Shown here piece after piece: positions 9,056 through 16,941 of a stretch of 53,709 bases of DNA (positions are counted from its first letter, which is position 1; every line of letters begins with the position of its first letter). The DNA is from Lachnospiraceae bacterium (GTDB taxonomy: Bacteria > Bacillota > Clostridia > Lachnospirales > Anaerotignaceae), in contig CAJTKM010000023.1 in the NCBI GenBank assembly GCA_910576545.1, positions 1-53,709 of the forward strand, read 5' to 3'. The notes under the pieces are model-generated. The model did not search any database. It was not told where the DNA came from and saw only the letters and a program-made list of their open reading frames with translations. The position numbers and the translations under genes are program-made.

Positions 9056-9090
9056 TGCATATTTTAGGTGAGCATTTGATAGAGGTATAT

Positions 9091-9336
9091 ATGAGTGATA
9101 AAGAAAACAACATAAATACAAAGCATAGAGTTCCTTTTGACAGAGAATATGCAACAAGCTATAGATCAGAAGTCAAGTGGTTAGCAGGCCACGGAATCCG
9201 ATATGAATTTGTTAAAGAAATAAATACTATTTCAATATACAAATATAAAAAGAATTCTGCTCTATATTTTGCGCTAGGTGAATTCTATAAGTCTTTGGAA
9301 AGCAGAAATGTAAAAGATTTGGAGGAAAAGAACTAA
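9091..9336 (+). CDS. Small phage protein in connector region
   Basis: This 81-residue protein begins MSDKENNINTKHRVPFDREY; ATG 9091 is chosen because GAGG precedes it. An upstream ATG at 9058 would place the start inside the terminator structure. It ends in a charged helix (FYKSLESRNVKDLEEKN) and shares TAATG with the next gene, so the two are translationally coupled. Function is not recognised. Confidence 0.6.
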   Translation: MSDKENNINTKHRVPFDREYATSYRSEVKWLAGHGIRYEFVKEINTISIYKYKKNSALYFALGEFYKSLESRNVKDLEEKN

Positions 9337-10079
9337 TGAATTATGAAAATATGTCATTAGATGAGTTAAAAGAATACGCAAAGCAACTGGATATTAAAGT
9401 AGGAAATATTGGGAAAGAAAAACTCATTGAAAAAATTAAGGTTGTTGAAAATAATAAAACGGCTATTTCCGCTGTAATTGAAGATGACGATTTAGAGGCA
9501 ACTGATCTAGTCCCTACTATTACGCCACAGGAAGAAAAGAAAGAATCTCTTTTAGATTCCATTACATCTGCCATTGATGATTTAGACGAATCAGTTGATA
9601 CTGGTATTAATTCAAATATTGAAGACTTACCTATTGATACTGTAATTCCTGTTAAATCTATAACATTTGGTGGACTGACATACAAATCACGTACTAACAA
9701 TGCAATTTTCAGATGGAACCAAATAGGGGCTATTGAATATATGACTGTTGCAGATTTGAATGAAATGAACAATTATAAGAGAGATTTCTTAAACAGACCA
9801 CTTGTTATTCTTATGGATGAACGGGCTATTAAAAAGTTCAGACTCACACCAGTATATGAAAATGTAGCAAAAATTAATAATCTCAAACAAGTATTTGCAT
9901 CTGATATGGGCACAATTGAGAGAACTATTGATATCGCTCTACAGGTAAATATGAGGGATATTCTTGTATCTAAAGTAAGTCAGATGATTAAAAATAAAAC
10001 GCTTGTAGATATTAACATTATTCGCCTTCTAAGTAAACGTTTATCATATGATTTTGAAGAAATTTTAGAACAGCAATAA
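9336..10079 (+). CDS. SAP/HeH-like domain head protein
   Basis: This 247-residue protein overlaps the previous stop (TAATG). Residues about 1-36 (MSLDELKEYAKQLDIKVGNI then GKEKLIEKIK) form a helix-extension-helix/SAP-type fold, which often binds nucleic acid and occurs on phage head-tail linker proteins. An acidic linker at about 45-95 leads to a C-terminal globular domain. Its place behind the capsid gene suggests a head or head-completion protein. Confidence 0.58.
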   Translation: MNYENMSLDELKEYAKQLDIKVGNIGKEKLIEKIKVVENNKTAISAVIEDDDLEATDLVPTITPQEEKKESLLDSITSAIDDLDESVDTGINSNIEDLPIDTVIPVKSITFGGLTYKSRTNNAIFRWNQIGAIEYMTVADLNEMNNYKRDFLNRPLVILMDERAIKKFRLTPVYENVAKINNLKQVFASDMGTIERTIDIALQVNMRDILVSKVSQMIKNKTLVDINIIRLLSKRLSYDFEEILEQQ

Positions 10080-10094
10080 AGGCAGGTGATATAT

Positions 10095-10550
10095 ATGGCT
10101 AATACCACTCAGTATCATGAACTTGTGGATATTTTCTTTAATAAAATCAAAGATTATGATTTAGCAAACATGGACGAAAATATTGCTACTGAAATTGCTA
10201 TTGGCTATATTGATTCTGCTTGTAGTCAATTTCAATCATGCACACAGGATTTGGACAATAGAGATGATGAACTTGGACAGTTTGGGATAAAGTTAAGTAA
10301 TACAAATAAGCAAATGTTAGTGAACTACATGTGCATCGAATTCTTGGACTCTAACTTTCTACGAGTTAGCCAGGCATTAAAATCCAGACTATCTACTAGC
10401 GACTTCCATTCTTTACAGAATCCGCAACAATTATCAAAAGTTATGGAACTTCGCACAATGCTTAAATCAGAAAATGATCAGTTGGCTATCAATAAATCAT
10501 ATAAAGATTCTAAACTCTTTGATTTAGTTACAAATAGGAAGAAGGTGTAA
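10095..10550 (+). CDS. Putative head-tail connector protein
   Basis: This 151-residue, mostly helical protein begins MANTTQYHELVDIFFNKIKD. ATG 10095 is preferred over GTG 10086 because GCAGGTG sits just upstream. Size, helical content and the position between head genes and a neck protein fit head-tail adaptors, but no motif makes this certain. Confidence 0.5.
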   Translation: MANTTQYHELVDIFFNKIKDYDLANMDENIATEIAIGYIDSACSQFQSCTQDLDNRDDELGQFGIKLSNTNKQMLVNYMCIEFLDSNFLRVSQALKSRLSTSDFHSLQNPQQLSKVMELRTMLKSENDQLAINKSYKDSKLFDLVTNRKKV

Positions 10551-10551
10551 A

Positions 10552-11613
10552 ATGAGCCTTCGACTTATGAAAGAACGAGTCAAACATAGCGGTTTTACAG
10601 TACGTGAAGAAATGATAATAGATGGGCAAAATCTACTAAAAGAAGAATTGGAGCATGATTCTTCGTACTCCCCTACTATGTTTTTCTGGAATCCAGTGTT
10701 GGGATGTGATGATAGACCTGCCAAAGTCAGAATTTATAATCGAAAATATAGTTCATTAAACGGCAATTATCAAAATTTTTTAACTACATATGATAATCCA
10801 ATTAAAATTGGAGAATATCTGCATGATACAAAAGATGACACATACTGGCTCATTTATAATTCATTCAATGTAAATGATGTACACTATGAAGGTAAAATGA
10901 TTCAGTGTAATTATCTTCTGCGCTGGCAATTGTCAAGTGGGAAAATCATAGAACGTTATACGAATATTGTTAGTGCCAGCAAGTATGATGTGGGCGAGAG
11001 TGGAAATAGCACATTACAATTAAGTTCAAATAACTATACAATACTTTTTGGGTATTGCGAAGAAGGTTTTGAATTAGAGGGGAAACGGGTATTTATTGAT
11101 ATGCGGCATATCAATCCTATTAAAGTATTCAAAATTACTCGTAGCGATGATGTTTTATATAATTCTGGTAACATGGGCGCATTGTTGAGTTTCATAGCCG
11201 ATAAAGATGAATTCAATCCAGAATTTGATAATCAGGAACTTAGAATATGTAATTATATTAAACCTGAATTGTCTCCCTCCCCTGTCCCCCAGCCACCTGA
11301 TGAAGTGAAAGATTTAAGGTGTGAAATTTCTGGCAGTAAAAATTTGAAAAATGGTTATACCCGTACTTATACAGCTTCATTATTCAATAAAGAGGGAAAT
11401 GCTGTAAATTGGGATGATACATTATATAACTGGAATATTCAAAGTGATTTTGATATTGAAAAGATTATTGCCAAAAATAAAATTAAAATAAAAGTTAATG
11501 ATGAAACTTTGATAGGGCTCTCTTTTTCATTGCAGGTTATATCAAAAACAGACAATTCTATTATCGCAGAAGATACCATTTCAATTATTGAACTGATTGC
11601 AAAAGGAGGTTAA
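10552..11613 (+). CDS. Putative neck/head-closure protein with C-terminal Ig-like domain
   Basis: This 353-residue protein starts 2 nt after the previous gene. Residues about 1-240 form a beta-rich domain (FFWNPVLGCDDRPAKVRIYN, KIGEYLHDTKDDTYWLIYN) typical of neck/stopper-type proteins. A proline-rich linker (SPSPVPQPP, about 243-251) leads to a roughly 100-residue Ig/Ig-like module ending in IAEDTISIIELIAKGG. Ig-like appendages on neck proteins often decorate virions and bind surface sugars. Both role and appendage function are inferences. Confidence 0.52.
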   Translation: MSLRLMKERVKHSGFTVREEMIIDGQNLLKEELEHDSSYSPTMFFWNPVLGCDDRPAKVRIYNRKYSSLNGNYQNFLTTYDNPIKIGEYLHDTKDDTYWLIYNSFNVNDVHYEGKMIQCNYLLRWQLSSGKIIERYTNIVSASKYDVGESGNSTLQLSSNNYTILFGYCEEGFELEGKRVFIDMRHINPIKVFKITRSDDVLYNSGNMGALLSFIADKDEFNPEFDNQELRICNYIKPELSPSPVPQPPDEVKDLRCEISGSKNLKNGYTRTYTASLFNKEGNAVNWDDTLYNWNIQSDFDIEKIIAKNKIKIKVNDETLIGLSFSLQVISKTDNSIIAEDTISIIELIAKGG

Positions 11614-11618
11614 CGTTA

Positions 11619-12104
11619 ATGGCATATTTAGAAGAAATACCTTCATACAAAGACGATCTCCTGCACGCATTTATAGAAAACGAAAATATCATAACTCTTA
11701 TAGGCAGCAAGGATCAAAACATACAAGATCCAGTTGACCTAATTGGCGAAAATATATTTCCCAATCCATATGTGCCCGATACACAATCTGAAGTGAAAAC
11801 GTATTTGTGTATGGATATATACGTTCCTCGTGTAAGAGATAAACTATTCAAAGATGTACAAATTGTTATAAATATTTTTTCTCATAAAAATATGTCTACA
11901 TACAAAGGGAAAAGCCGTGTTGATCTACTCAACATTGAAGTTGATAAAATATTGAATGGAAATATGGATTTCGGCATTGACTCAGTTCAGCTTTATTCCG
12001 TGATGCCTTATCTGCCTAACAATCATTTTTTTGGCAAACAAATCATTTATACTGTTCAAAATTTTAACCAAAGAAGGTGCAGGCACAATGAACACAAAAT
12101 TTAG
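11619..12104 (+). CDS. Putative tail terminator/tail completion protein
   Basis: This 161-residue protein (MAYLEEIPSYKDDLLHAF start) lies between the neck protein and the chaperone/tail tube genes. The central strands (VKTYLCMDIYVPRVRDKLFK then VQIVINIFSHK) fit small alpha/beta tail terminators. Its end overlaps the next gene by 17 nt. Assignment is from order and size. Confidence 0.5.
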   Translation: MAYLEEIPSYKDDLLHAFIENENIITLIGSKDQNIQDPVDLIGENIFPNPYVPDTQSEVKTYLCMDIYVPRVRDKLFKDVQIVINIFSHKNMSTYKGKSRVDLLNIEVDKILNGNMDFGIDSVQLYSVMPYLPNNHFFGKQIIYTVQNFNQRRCRHNEHKI

Positions 12105-12903
12105 TAAAGCCCTTCTCATGCATGGTAAAGACTATCCTTTAACTGAGTATATCACACTTCACCATCCAACAATAGACGAAATTCTGAATATAGATGAAAC
12201 CGCCAGCCCAGATAATACTTACTTGCAATATGTACAAATCATATTATCTGATCCATATACAAACATGGTTATGTTGGATGACATGGGAAAAAACTATTTA
12301 GAAGTTACGCCATTTGAAGTATTTCTTTTGCAGTGGGACGCTTGTGTCCAGAGTTATAATGCAAATAAAGAATTGTATGATACTTGTCAAATACACCCTT
12401 TACAAACAATTTTAAACGCATTGCAGTTTTTCATCAATGAACAGCATTATTTCCTAAAGGGCAAATATGATGATAATCAAGTTTGTCTGTATGATGTCGA
12501 AAATCCGTCATGTCAAATTACGCAAGAAATATTTGAATTTATCTGCGAATGGGTGAAATCTATCAATAAATTTGACTATTCAAATCGTATCAATCCAGCA
12601 GATGAAAACGCAAGGCGTGTTCTTATAGAGGATATGCGTGAAGAACAGAAAAAGGCGAAAAGACGCAAAAAGAAAAAAGACGACAATCAAGATTATATTG
12701 GCAATCTTATGTCCGCTGTTAGTTTTTGCGGCAACGGATCAATAACGCCGTTCAATATCAGGAAATGTAAAATATATTGGCTCAATGAAGCGTTATCCAT
12801 CAGCGGAAAGAAATCAAATGCAGATCATATTTTAGATGGAATGTATCACGGGACAATCAGTTCAAAAGATGTAAATAAGAAAGAATTAGACTGGATGAAA
12901 TAA
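12088..12903 (+). CDS. Putative tail assembly protein/chaperone
   Basis: This 271-residue protein starts at ATG 12088 inside the previous gene, after GAAGGTG. Its N-terminal half (FSKALLMHGKDYPLTEYITL) is globular. A very basic stretch at about 185-205 (EEQKKAKRRKKKKDDNQD) is followed by a C-terminal helical part. It lies before the tail tube gene, where tail assembly factors are found. No canonical slippage site was identified here. The function is uncertain. Confidence 0.42.
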   Translation: MNTKFSKALLMHGKDYPLTEYITLHHPTIDEILNIDETASPDNTYLQYVQIILSDPYTNMVMLDDMGKNYLEVTPFEVFLLQWDACVQSYNANKELYDTCQIHPLQTILNALQFFINEQHYFLKGKYDDNQVCLYDVENPSCQITQEIFEFICEWVKSINKFDYSNRINPADENARRVLIEDMREEQKKAKRRKKKKDDNQDYIGNLMSAVSFCGNGSITPFNIRKCKIYWLNEALSISGKKSNADHILDGMYHGTISSKDVNKKELDWMK

Positions 12904-12936
12904 TCCAGTTATTTTTAATATGGAGGAATGTTACAT

Positions 12937-13740
12937 ATGAAGTATGCTTTTAAGAAGGTTCGCCGAATCATTATCAATGATCTGGCAACAAAAAAACATA
13001 AGGTTACATTGAATGACCTTAAAAATTTTAAGATCAACGGTTCTCAGGATACTGTATATGCTGAAGGTCAGGACGGGGCAAAACTTGCTGCATTTGATGT
13101 AAACAAAGTTGCAAGCATTTCTGCTGAAAATGGTTCTGTTGATGAAGGCTACCTTGCATTGCAGGTTGGTTCTGAAGTGGTAAAGGTAACGAATGGGTCT
13201 TCTATTCTTATTCGAGAAGAATTCCCTATTCAAGATGGCGACACCAGCGTTGTGCTTTCTTACAAAGCCACAGGAGCAACAGGAAATGAAGTCAGGTTTA
13301 TTTATAAGGCAGACAGCAACGGGCTTCCTGGGGACAATTATACGCAGAATGCAACAGCTTCTGAAACAGAATTTGCCTATGCGCCTGACACAAAAACAAT
13401 TACACTTCCAACAGATGTTTTCCATGCCGGAGATACTGTAATCGTTGATTATTATCCTAAATTCTCTGAATATGAAGAAATTGCAAATGATGCTAACAAG
13501 TTCTCTATGACTGGCGAAATCATTGTAGACGCATGGTTTACCGACTTGTGTACAGAAGCAGATGTACCTCTTCAGCTTTATCAGCCAAAAGGGAAAATTT
13601 CTGGTACAATCGACCTTTCCGCTGGTGATCAGGCAGCCGTACAAAGCATTGAGATTGAATCTCTGACCAGAGCTTGTGTTGGTGACAGCAAAAACCTTTG
13701 GATTCTTAGAAAATATGATTTATCTAAGGCAGAAGCCTGA
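12937..13740 (+). CDS. Major tail tube protein (putative)
   Basis: This 267-residue protein (MKYAFKKVRRIIINDLATKK start) uses ATG 12937, about 10 nt after GGAGG; the ATG at 12928 is too close to that site. It is beta-rich, with SMTGEIIVDAWFTDLCTEAD and KGKISGTIDLSAGDQAAVQS typical of tail tube or tail sheath-like folds. GC content and codon use are more even than in neighbouring genes, as for the capsid gene, suggesting high expression. It precedes the tape measure region. Confidence 0.62.
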   Translation: MKYAFKKVRRIIINDLATKKHKVTLNDLKNFKINGSQDTVYAEGQDGAKLAAFDVNKVASISAENGSVDEGYLALQVGSEVVKVTNGSSILIREEFPIQDGDTSVVLSYKATGATGNEVRFIYKADSNGLPGDNYTQNATASETEFAYAPDTKTITLPTDVFHAGDTVIVDYYPKFSEYEEIANDANKFSMTGEIIVDAWFTDLCTEADVPLQLYQPKGKISGTIDLSAGDQAAVQSIEIESLTRACVGDSKNLWILRKYDLSKAEA

Positions 13741-13764
13741 CCTGTTTTACGAGGTGATATAACT

Positions 13765-14031
13765 TTGAGTAAACCAAATACGGTATGTCGTGTTTGCAGG
13801 AAAGAATATTACTGTTGCACTGACAGCAGAGAAGCAAACTCATGGAGAGCAATGGCATGTTCTCCTGAGTGCTATCAAAAATATATGCGGCGCATTGAAA
13901 TGGCAAGAAATAAACCTATGGAAAGCATTAAAAATGATATTTTAGAAAGCATTTCAGAAGAAGCAGCAGCAGTAAAACCTAAAACACGAAAAAAGAAAGC
14001 TGAAAATATTGAGGATACAGATGAAAATTAA
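13765..14031 (+). CDS. Small zinc-finger protein, TTG start
   Basis: This 88-residue protein starts at TTG after GAGGTGATA. Cysteines C-x2-C ... C-C ... C-x3-C (VCRVCRKEYYCC, then MACSPECYQ) indicate a treble-clef-like zinc site in residues 7-40. A basic tail (PKTRKKKAEN) follows. It sits just after the tail tube gene and before a strong terminator. It may be a regulator or assembly accessory. Confidence 0.6.
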   Translation: MSKPNTVCRVCRKEYYCCTDSREANSWRAMACSPECYQKYMRRIEMARNKPMESIKNDILESISEEAAAVKPKTRKKKAENIEDTDEN

Positions 14032-14060
14032 GTATTGAGATTAGTGTATTGAAAATTCAT

Positions 14061-14100
14061 ATGGGATATACACTACTTTGTTGTATATCCCATTTTTTTA
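14061..14100 (+). terminator. Strong Rho-independent terminator
   Basis: ATGGGATATACA (14061-14072) pairs perfectly with TGTATATCCCAT (14082-14093) and is followed by seven T. It closes the head/tail-tube block and insulates the accessory block that follows. Confidence 0.85.
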
Positions 14101-14118
14101 CACTTTGGAGGTGATTTA

Positions 14119-14316
14119 TTGAAAGAAATGATTGTAATTGACAATCGTACAGACGAAATTAAATTGGTAAACCAGCGTCAAGTGTTTTTATATGTCAAAA
14201 ATGGGCTACAGCCATTGCGATTAGAAGTTGGACATAGCGGCAAACTTGTATATATTTTCTCTCGTACTAAGAGTGAAGATCTATTTACAAAATGGAGAAA
14301 CTATGAATTGGAGTAA
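14119..14316 (+). CDS. Small conserved phage protein (DUF5659-like), TTG start
   Basis: This 65-residue protein (KEMIVIDNRTDEIKLVNQRQ) has a TTG start with a GGAGGTGA site. The motif in which an LVNQRQVFLYVKNGLQPLRL segment precedes a KLVYIFSRTKSEDLFTKW end resembles DUF5659-type phage proteins, from memory and tentative. The cysteine desulfurase gene begins 6 nt later, so the two are probably co-translated. Confidence 0.55.
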   Translation: MKEMIVIDNRTDEIKLVNQRQVFLYVKNGLQPLRLEVGHSGKLVYIFSRTKSEDLFTKWRNYELE

Positions 14317-14322
14317 TACTGA

Positions 14323-15471
14323 ATGAAAACATATTATCTTGACAACGCAGCAACCACAGCGGTTAGTAAAGATGTAATGGATGTAATTTTTACTACAATG
14401 AATGAATCCTATGGCAATCCAAGCAGTTTACATGACGTAGGACAAAAAGCAAAAAATATCATGAATGAAGCGCGAAAGACAATTGCCGAGAAAATAAATT
14501 GCAAACTTTCAGAAATCATTTTTACCTCTGGTGCCTGTGAATCGAATTCATTAGCAATCCAAGGTTTTATGAGATGCCATGATGCTGTTTTTATTACATC
14601 CGCTATTGAACACAAATCTATACTTGCTTTATGCGAAAGCAATAAGTATGAAACGTATTTTGTTGATGTAGATGAGGAAGGTTTTATTGATTTCATACAG
14701 CTCGAAGAGTATTGTAAAAACGCCTATAGTCAAAGAAAAGAAATTTTAGTATCTATCCAGGGTGCAAACAGTGAGATTGGTACAATTCAGGACTTGAAAA
14801 GAATAGCAGCGATTGCACACAACTATCATGGAGTTGTTCATAGCGATATTACACAGCTGCTCCCCTACTCTAATATTGACGTAAAGCAATTAGATATTGA
14901 TATGATATCAGCTAGTGGACAAAAAATTCACGCACCAAAGGGTATCGGTATTTTGTATGTAAAAAAGGAGATTCAATTAAAACCTTTGATTTTTGGTTCT
15001 CAAGAATTTGGACTTCGAGGCGGAACAGAAAACATTCCATACATTGCAGGATTAGCAAAAGCATATGAAAAAATTTCAACATATCATTCTGATATTCAGA
15101 AGTTGCGAGACTATATGGAAACAAAACTATTATCAGAAATTCCATTGTGTAGAATCAATAGCAGCAAATATATGAGGATTCCTAATAACATAAATATTTC
15201 ATTCCAGGGAATAGAAGCTGAAACATTATTGTTGCTCTTAAATATAGATGGGATATATGTATCAGCTGGCTCTGCCTGTGATTCTAAAAATTTATCCCCC
15301 TCCCCTGTTCTTGCCGCAATCAAGGTTCCAGATGCCTATATTAACGGAACAATTCGTATTACATTATCAGAAAATCTAACTGTAAATGATGTAGATTATA
15401 TTGTTTCAACCATTCATAAACGTGTAAATCAATTAAGAAATTTTTCAGGCAAGGATGTGTTCAGTGTTTAA
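14323..15471 (+). CDS. Phage-borne cysteine desulfurase (NifS/IscS-like)
   Basis: This 382-residue PLP enzyme would release sulfur from L-cysteine as a protein-bound persulfide. All key elements are visible: the YLDNAATT start, FTSGACESN, H97 stacking on PLP, D175 and Q178 (HSDITQ), the PLP lysine K201 in SGQKIHAPKG (the usual SGHK has H changed to Q), LRGGTEN, and the active-site cysteine C319 in SAGSACDSKNLSPSPVL. It is full length and not decayed. It lies between tail genes and the tape measure gene and overlaps a RusA-like resolvase. No IscU, DndBCDE, ThiI or MnmA partner is nearby. Possible uses are tRNA thiolation, DNA phosphorothioation or Fe-S supply during infection. Confidence 0.88.
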   Translation: MKTYYLDNAATTAVSKDVMDVIFTTMNESYGNPSSLHDVGQKAKNIMNEARKTIAEKINCKLSEIIFTSGACESNSLAIQGFMRCHDAVFITSAIEHKSILALCESNKYETYFVDVDEEGFIDFIQLEEYCKNAYSQRKEILVSIQGANSEIGTIQDLKRIAAIAHNYHGVVHSDITQLLPYSNIDVKQLDIDMISASGQKIHAPKGIGILYVKKEIQLKPLIFGSQEFGLRGGTENIPYIAGLAKAYEKISTYHSDIQKLRDYMETKLLSEIPLCRINSSKYMRIPNNINISFQGIEAETLLLLLNIDGIYVSAGSACDSKNLSPSPVLAAIKVPDAYINGTIRITLSENLTVNDVDYIVSTIHKRVNQLRNFSGKDVFSV

Positions 15472-16036
15472 TCAGGAATTAAAATTAATATCCCCTATCC
15501 CCCCATCCGTGAACCATTATCTTGGGATTAGGGCTGTGATGAAAAACGGAAGACCTTTTGCAATGACATATAAAAAGAAAGAAGCTGTTCAATTTCAAAA
15601 ACGATTTTCCGAATATGTACAAGATGAAGTAAAAAAACAAGGATGGATAAAATCAGAAAATAAATCACAGCATTATTACATGGATTGTATCTTTTATTTT
15701 GATCGTGTTGATAAAGATGCAAATAACTCATATAAAGTATTGGCAGACGCAATCACAGACGCAGGATGTGTTTGGATTGATGATACACAATTGTGTGAAC
15801 GTGTGCAGGGGATATATTATGATGCTAAAAATCCCAGAATAGAAATTACCATTCATCCAGTAGATTATATTGGTATATTTGAAAGTGCTTCACAATTAAA
15901 AAAATTTGATACTAATTGCATTGGTTGTATACGATATAAACGGAATTGCAGTATTTTACAAAAAGCCAAAGAAGGACGAATTCAAGAAGAAATTGTTGAA
16001 ATGAAATGTTCAAAATATAAGAAAGCTGGTACATAA
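15455..16036 (+). CDS. rusA: RusA-like Holliday junction resolvase with Cys-rich tail
   Basis: This 193-residue protein overlaps the desulfurase end by 17 nt. It opens with ISPIPPSVNHYL, as RusA-type endonucleases do, and carries the acidic cluster FDRVDKDANNSYKVLADAI (D86, D88, D98) and WIDD (D109, D110) that coordinates metal in the family. It would resolve branched DNA before packaging. A C-terminal extension of about 45 residues has cysteines in C-x2-C ... C ... C (NCIGCIRYKRNC), unusual for RusA and possibly a metal or Fe-S site. The neighbouring desulfurase makes that idea attractive but unproven. Confidence 0.75.
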   Translation: MCSVFNQELKLISPIPPSVNHYLGIRAVMKNGRPFAMTYKKKEAVQFQKRFSEYVQDEVKKQGWIKSENKSQHYYMDCIFYFDRVDKDANNSYKVLADAITDAGCVWIDDTQLCERVQGIYYDAKNPRIEITIHPVDYIGIFESASQLKKFDTNCIGCIRYKRNCSILQKAKEGRIQEEIVEMKCSKYKKAGT

Positions 16037-16233
16037 TGATAAAACATGAAAATGATTGTGTAGGATGCGCAGAAATATTTCCTTGTATTGGAGATGTTTG
16101 TTGTTATAGAAATGTTCCTCATTACCATTGTGATGAATGTGGTGAGGAAGATGCTCTGTATTATTTTGACGATGATGAACTATGTATTCATTGTGTTGAG
16201 AAAAGATTAAATAAGGTGACTGATTGGAGGTAA
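16036..16233 (+). CDS. Small zinc-ribbon protein
   Basis: This 65-residue protein shares TAATG with the RusA stop. It has C-x2-C ... C ... C-C, then C-x2-C (HCDECGEEDALYYFDDDELC) and C-x2-C (CIHCVEK), consistent with a zinc ribbon. Probably co-translated with the resolvase. Role unknown. Confidence 0.6.
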   Translation: MIKHENDCVGCAEIFPCIGDVCCYRNVPHYHCDECGEEDALYYFDDDELCIHCVEKRLNKVTDWR

Positions 16234-16238
16234 AATAT

Positions 16239-16469
16239 ATGGTTAAAAAATGGTTTAAGATGAAACAAAAAGAAATTGAACTAAAGTTATTTGTATATAC
16301 TTATGCTGTTGATTTTATTAAAAACAAAGACGAAGCAATCAAAATGATTAAAGACGTTTATGACGCTATGAAGGAGATTTCTCAGGAGGAAATGAAAGAT
16401 ACCCTGATGTCTATCATTGCTGAAAAAATCCACGAGGAAGCAGAAAATCACGTTAATGAAAATAGTTAA
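16239..16469 (+). CDS. Small helical phage protein
   Basis: This 76-residue protein begins MVKKWFKMKQKEIELK; ATG 16239 follows GGAGG, so the upstream ATG at 16224 is rejected. Predicted all-helical and charged. It overlaps the next gene by 14 nt. No function recognised. Confidence 0.55.
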   Translation: MVKKWFKMKQKEIELKLFVYTYAVDFIKNKDEAIKMIKDVYDAMKEISQEEMKDTLMSIIAEKIHEEAENHVNENS

Positions 16470-16878
16470 AACTATAAATGATTTGAAAATTCAAATAGAC
16501 AATGCCTGTAATAAAGCAGTTGAGAACGCATGTAATAGAATACTAGGAAGTCTACAGCAAATTATTGATGAAGAATTCTATGAAATGTTTGAACCAGAAT
16601 ATTATTCCAGAACATATCAATTCTGGCATTCTGCCACTACTAAAATGCTTAACCATGCTTGCGGTAAAGTATTTATGGATCAAGATGCAATGAATTATAA
16701 TGATTTCTGGACTGGCGAGAAACAATTATATCATGCCAGTATTGGCAGTCATGGCGGATGGGTTACTGATGAAACACAAGAGCATAGATTTTGGGATGTA
16801 TTTATTGAATTTTGCGAAATGAATGCAATAGATATATTGAAACAGGAATTGTCTAAACAAGGACTTAATATTAGATAA
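16456..16878 (+). CDS. Phage protein of unknown function
   Basis: This 140-residue protein starts at ATG 16456 within the previous gene (MKIVKTINDLKIQIDN), translationally coupled; a longer frame from 16417 exists. The sequence is rich in aromatic residues in the middle (EFYEMFEPEYYSRTYQFWHS). It ends at a strong terminator before the tape measure gene. Position suggests a tail assembly or accessory role, not proven. Confidence 0.5.
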   Translation: MKIVKTINDLKIQIDNACNKAVENACNRILGSLQQIIDEEFYEMFEPEYYSRTYQFWHSATTKMLNHACGKVFMDQDAMNYNDFWTGEKQLYHASIGSHGGWVTDETQEHRFWDVFIEFCEMNAIDILKQELSKQGLNIR

Positions 16879-16881
16879 GTT

Positions 16882-16912
16882 ATACCGCCCTTCTGTTGGC
16901 GGTATTTTTATT
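16882..16912 (+). terminator. Terminator before tape measure gene
   Basis: ATACCGCC (16882-16889) pairs with GGCGGTAT (16898-16905), followed by TTTTTATTAT. Confidence 0.75.
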
Positions 16913-16941
16913 ATCCCAAAATAGAAGGAGGTATGTAATTA

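Noticed and set aside
12931-13644. 237-codon ORF on the minus strand
   Set aside because: It is the shadow of the tail tube gene, with no ribosome site and many cysteines typical of antisense frames.
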